Positions 62,056-64,000 of a stretch of 64,000 bases of DNA are shown here, piece by piece. Position 1 is the first letter of the stretch; the number at the start of each line of letters is the position of its first letter. Source of the DNA: Dorea sp. CAG:317 (GTDB lineage: Bacteria; Bacillota; Clostridia; Lachnospirales; Lachnospiraceae). Both the position numbers and the translations under genes were made by a program. The notes under the pieces are model-generated. The model saw only the letters and a program-made list of their open reading frames with translations, was not told the DNA's origin and made no database searches. The DNA is taken from NCBI GenBank assembly GCA_000433535.1, contig FR892670.1:27149-91148 (forward strand), written 5' to 3'.

Positions 62056-63234
62056 ATGAAAGAATTAGAGTTGAAGTATGGTTGTAACCCAAATCAGAAA
62101 CCATCCAGAATCTATATGGAGACAGGAGAAGAACTTCCTATCAAAGTGTTAAATGGAAGACCTGGATATATTAATTTCCTTGATGCATTTAACGGCTGGC
62201 AGCTGGTTAGCGAACTTAAGAAAGCAACCGGACTTCCGGCGGCAACTTCTTTTAAGCACGTATCTCCGGCAGGAGCGGCAGTCGGACTTCCACTGGACGA
62301 AACACTGGCGAAGATTTACTGGGTGGATGATCTCGGAGAATTGTCCCCATTGGCAAGCGCTTATGCAAGAGCGAGAGGTGCAGACAGAATGTCCTCTTTT
62401 GGTGATTTCATTTCTTTATCTGATGTGTGTGATGTAGATACTGCAAGACTGATCAAAAGAGAAGTTTCTGACGGAGTTATCGCACCGGGATATGAACCGG
62501 AAGCATTGGAGATCTTGAAGGCAAAGAAAAACGGTAATTATAATGTGATCGAGATTGATCCGGACTATGTTCCAAGAAAGCTGGAGAGAAAAGAAGTATT
62601 CGGTATCACATTTGAGCAGGGCAGAAATGAATTGAAGATTGATGATGAATTCTTTGCAAATATTGTGACAGAGAACAAAGAACTGACAGAGCAGGCAAAG
62701 ATCGATCTTGCAATTTCTATGATTACATTAAAATACACACAGTCCAATTCCGTGTGCTTCGTGAAAGACGGACAGGCAATCGGAATCGGTGCAGGACAGC
62801 AGTCCAGAATCCACTGTACACGTTTGGCAGGTACGAAAGCAGATAACTGGTGGCTGAGACAATCTCCACAGGTTATGAACCTTCCATTTGTAGATGGAAT
62901 CCGTCGTGCAGACAGAGATAATGCAATTGATCTCTACATCGGAGAAGATTATATGGATGTGCTTGCAGACGGAGCATGGGAACATATCTTCAAAGAGAAG
63001 CCGGAGGTATTTACAAGAGAAGCAAAGAGAGAGTGGCTGGATAAATTAACAGACGTAAGTCTTGGCTCAGACGCATTCTTCCCATTTGGCGACAATATTG
63101 AGCGCGCGCACAGAAGCGGTGTAAAATATGTAGCTCAGCCGGGTGGTTCTGTAAGAGATGACAATGTGATTGAGACATGTAATAAATACAATATGGTAAT
63201 GTCCTTTACGGGACTTCGTTTGTTCCATCATTAA
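62056..63234 (+). CDS. purH: stand-alone AICAR formyltransferase (PurH C-terminal type)
   Basis: A 392-residue enzyme that adds a formyl group from 10-formyl-THF to AICAR. The catalytic Lys67-His68 is in SFKHVSPAGAA; other segments are YARARGADRMSSFGDFI, KYTQSNSVCFVKDG, GIGAGQQSRIHCTRLAG and the end DAFFPFGDNIERAHRSGV. The N-terminal IMP cyclohydrolase domain of ordinary PurH is absent; that activity is the adjacent purO gene. The two form a two-gene unit for the last steps of purine synthesis. Confidence 0.95.
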   Translation: MKELELKYGCNPNQKPSRIYMETGEELPIKVLNGRPGYINFLDAFNGWQLVSELKKATGLPAATSFKHVSPAGAAVGLPLDETLAKIYWVDDLGELSPLASAYARARGADRMSSFGDFISLSDVCDVDTARLIKREVSDGVIAPGYEPEALEILKAKKNGNYNVIEIDPDYVPRKLERKEVFGITFEQGRNELKIDDEFFANIVTENKELTEQAKIDLAISMITLKYTQSNSVCFVKDGQAIGIGAGQQSRIHCTRLAGTKADNWWLRQSPQVMNLPFVDGIRRADRDNAIDLYIGEDYMDVLADGAWEHIFKEKPEVFTREAKREWLDKLTDVSLGSDAFFPFGDNIERAHRSGVKYVAQPGGSVRDDNVIETCNKYNMVMSFTGLRLFHH

Positions 63235-63241
63235 TGAAAAC

Positions 63242-63279
63242 AAGGGCGGAGGTTTTTATGAAATCTCCGTCCTTATTCC
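63242..63279 (+). terminator. terminator after the AICAR formyltransferase gene
   Basis: A 10-bp stem (63242-63251 with 63265-63274, one G-U), 13-nt loop, and T-rich sequence after. Confidence 0.7.
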
Positions 63280-63388
63280 ATTTTTCTGCCAATTGATTTA
63301 CCTTGTGTTTTCTATGACCGGATGGTATGCTAGACAAGGTGAGTAAAAATAAAAAGTAACTTTATAAGTATAAAAGGAGAAGTAAAGT

Positions 63389-64000
63389 ATGAAACAGTAT
63401 GATGTGATTATTATCGGTGCAGGACCGTCCGGTATTTTCTGCGCGTATGAGCTGATCAGACAGAAACCGGATATGAAAGTCCTGATGATTGAAAAAGGGC
63501 GTTCCATTGAGAAACGTCAGTGTCCGAAGAGAAAGACGAAGGTATGTGTAGGATGCCAGCCATGTTCTATTACGACAGGATTTGCAGGAGCAGGAGCATT
63601 TTCAGATGGAAAATTATCCCTGTCCCCTGACGTGGGAGGAACATTGCCGGAGATTCTCGGTTATGAGAAGGCAACGGAGCTTATCAATGAGGCAGACAAT
63701 ATTTATCTGAAATTCGGCGCTGATGAGAAAGTGTACGGTATTGAGGACACTGCTGCCATTGAAAATATTCGTACAAAGGCAATCCGTGCCAACCTGAAGC
63801 TTATCGAGTGTCCGATTCGCCATCTTGGAACAGAAGAAGGATATAAAATTTATACAAGACTTCAAGAGCATTTGATCGAAAATGGCGTAGAGATCAAATT
63901 TATGACAATGGTAAAAAATATCATCATTGAAGATGGTGTTGCAAAAGGAGTTGTCACAGATCAGGGAGAGGAATTCTATGCACCGGAGATTGTAGCCGGT
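63389..64000 (+). CDS. FAD-dependent oxidoreductase (COG2509-like), N-terminal part
   Basis: The gene runs off the window; 204 codons are visible from the ATG at 63389 (AAAGGAGA upstream). The start has a Rossmann FAD motif, YDVIIIGAGPSGIFCAYEL, and a second-strand MIEKGRSIEKR. A cysteine-rich segment CPKRKTKVCVGCQPCSI is followed by GFAGAGAFSDGKLSLSPDVGG, typical of uncharacterised COG2509 NAD(FAD)-utilising dehydrogenases in Clostridia. Its substrate is not known. It follows the purine genes but after a terminator, so it is likely separate. Confidence 0.88.
   Translation, partial: MKQYDVIIIGAGPSGIFCAYELIRQKPDMKVLMIEKGRSIEKRQCPKRKTKVCVGCQPCSITTGFAGAGAFSDGKLSLSPDVGGTLPEILGYEKATELINEADNIYLKFGADEKVYGIEDTAAIENIRTKAIRANLKLIECPIRHLGTEEGYKIYTRLQEHLIENGVEIKFMTMVKNIIIEDGVAKGVVTDQGEEFYAPEIVAG

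Overview
The window looks like chromosome from a low-to-mid GC gut Clostridium of the family Lachnospiraceae (Mediterraneibacter/Dorea/Blautia type; the genus is inferred, not shown). The reasons are strong AGGAGG ribosome sites, frequent TTG/GTG starts, many lipoprotein ABC-binding proteins, a pyrophosphate-dependent phosphofructokinase, a thiamine-salvage operon with ThiT and CytX, an archaeal-type IMP cyclohydrolase beside a stand-alone AICAR transformylase, and zinc-ribbon/YARHG membrane proteins. There is no rRNA, CRISPR array, intact insertion sequence or prophage. Two tRNA genes are present.

Layout. 1-8 kb: the end of an EamA exporter, glycerol kinase with a tiny four-cysteine protein, PPi-phosphofructokinase, and a sugar-type ABC importer operon ending in an MtaA/URO-D-like protein. 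7.9-9 kb: a decayed patch with a 225-bp inverted-repeat element and a broken Rpn-type nuclease gene. 9-12.2 kb: a membrane pseudokinase-TPR protein coupled to an Ig-like surface protein. 12.3-17.7 kb: a MarR-alcohol dehydrogenase-aldehyde dehydrogenase operon, then a MerR regulator divergent from a MATE pump. 17.8-19.5 kb: tRNA-Gln, tRNA-Pro and a probable 4-hydroxybutyrate dehydrogenase. 19.6-24.8 kb: TPP riboswitch, then thiT-thiM-thiE-HAD phosphatase-thiD-cytX. 24.8-37.5 kb: serpin, second-type RsmH, Ca2+/Na+ exchanger, Rpn remnant, alkyltransferase-like protein, MATE pump, ABC-F ATPase, DUF1444, Cof phosphatase, UppP, and an amino-acid ABC importer.

37.5-43.6 kb is a cluster of zinc-ribbon membrane proteins (one frameshifted), a YARHG protein, a YitT protein and an ECF sigma/anti-sigma pair. 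43.7-50 kb is a complete phosphate regulon, pstSCAB-phoU-phoB-phoR, whose PstS has its two halves in permuted order. 50-55 kb is a TetR-controlled MMPL transporter with a Leu/Gly-heptad exported partner, preceded by three operator copies spaced 22 and 44 bp apart. 55-64 kb has a parvulin, PatB aminotransferase, D-serine dehydratase, a stand-alone phage-type nuclease-like domain, DUF3841, an acyltransferase, the last two purine steps as separate genes, and the start of an FAD oxidoreductase.

A palindromic intergenic repeat with the core GGACGTAGC...GCTACGTCC occurs four times (28.3, 37.5, 42.3 and 43.6 kb). Two copies begin at the stop codon of the gene before them, where they can act as terminators. 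The best candidates for something under-described are this repeat family, the TetR/MMPL/heptad-repeat system with its spaced operators, the pseudokinase/Ig-like pair, the zinc-ribbon cluster, and the free-standing nuclease-like domain next to DUF3841.
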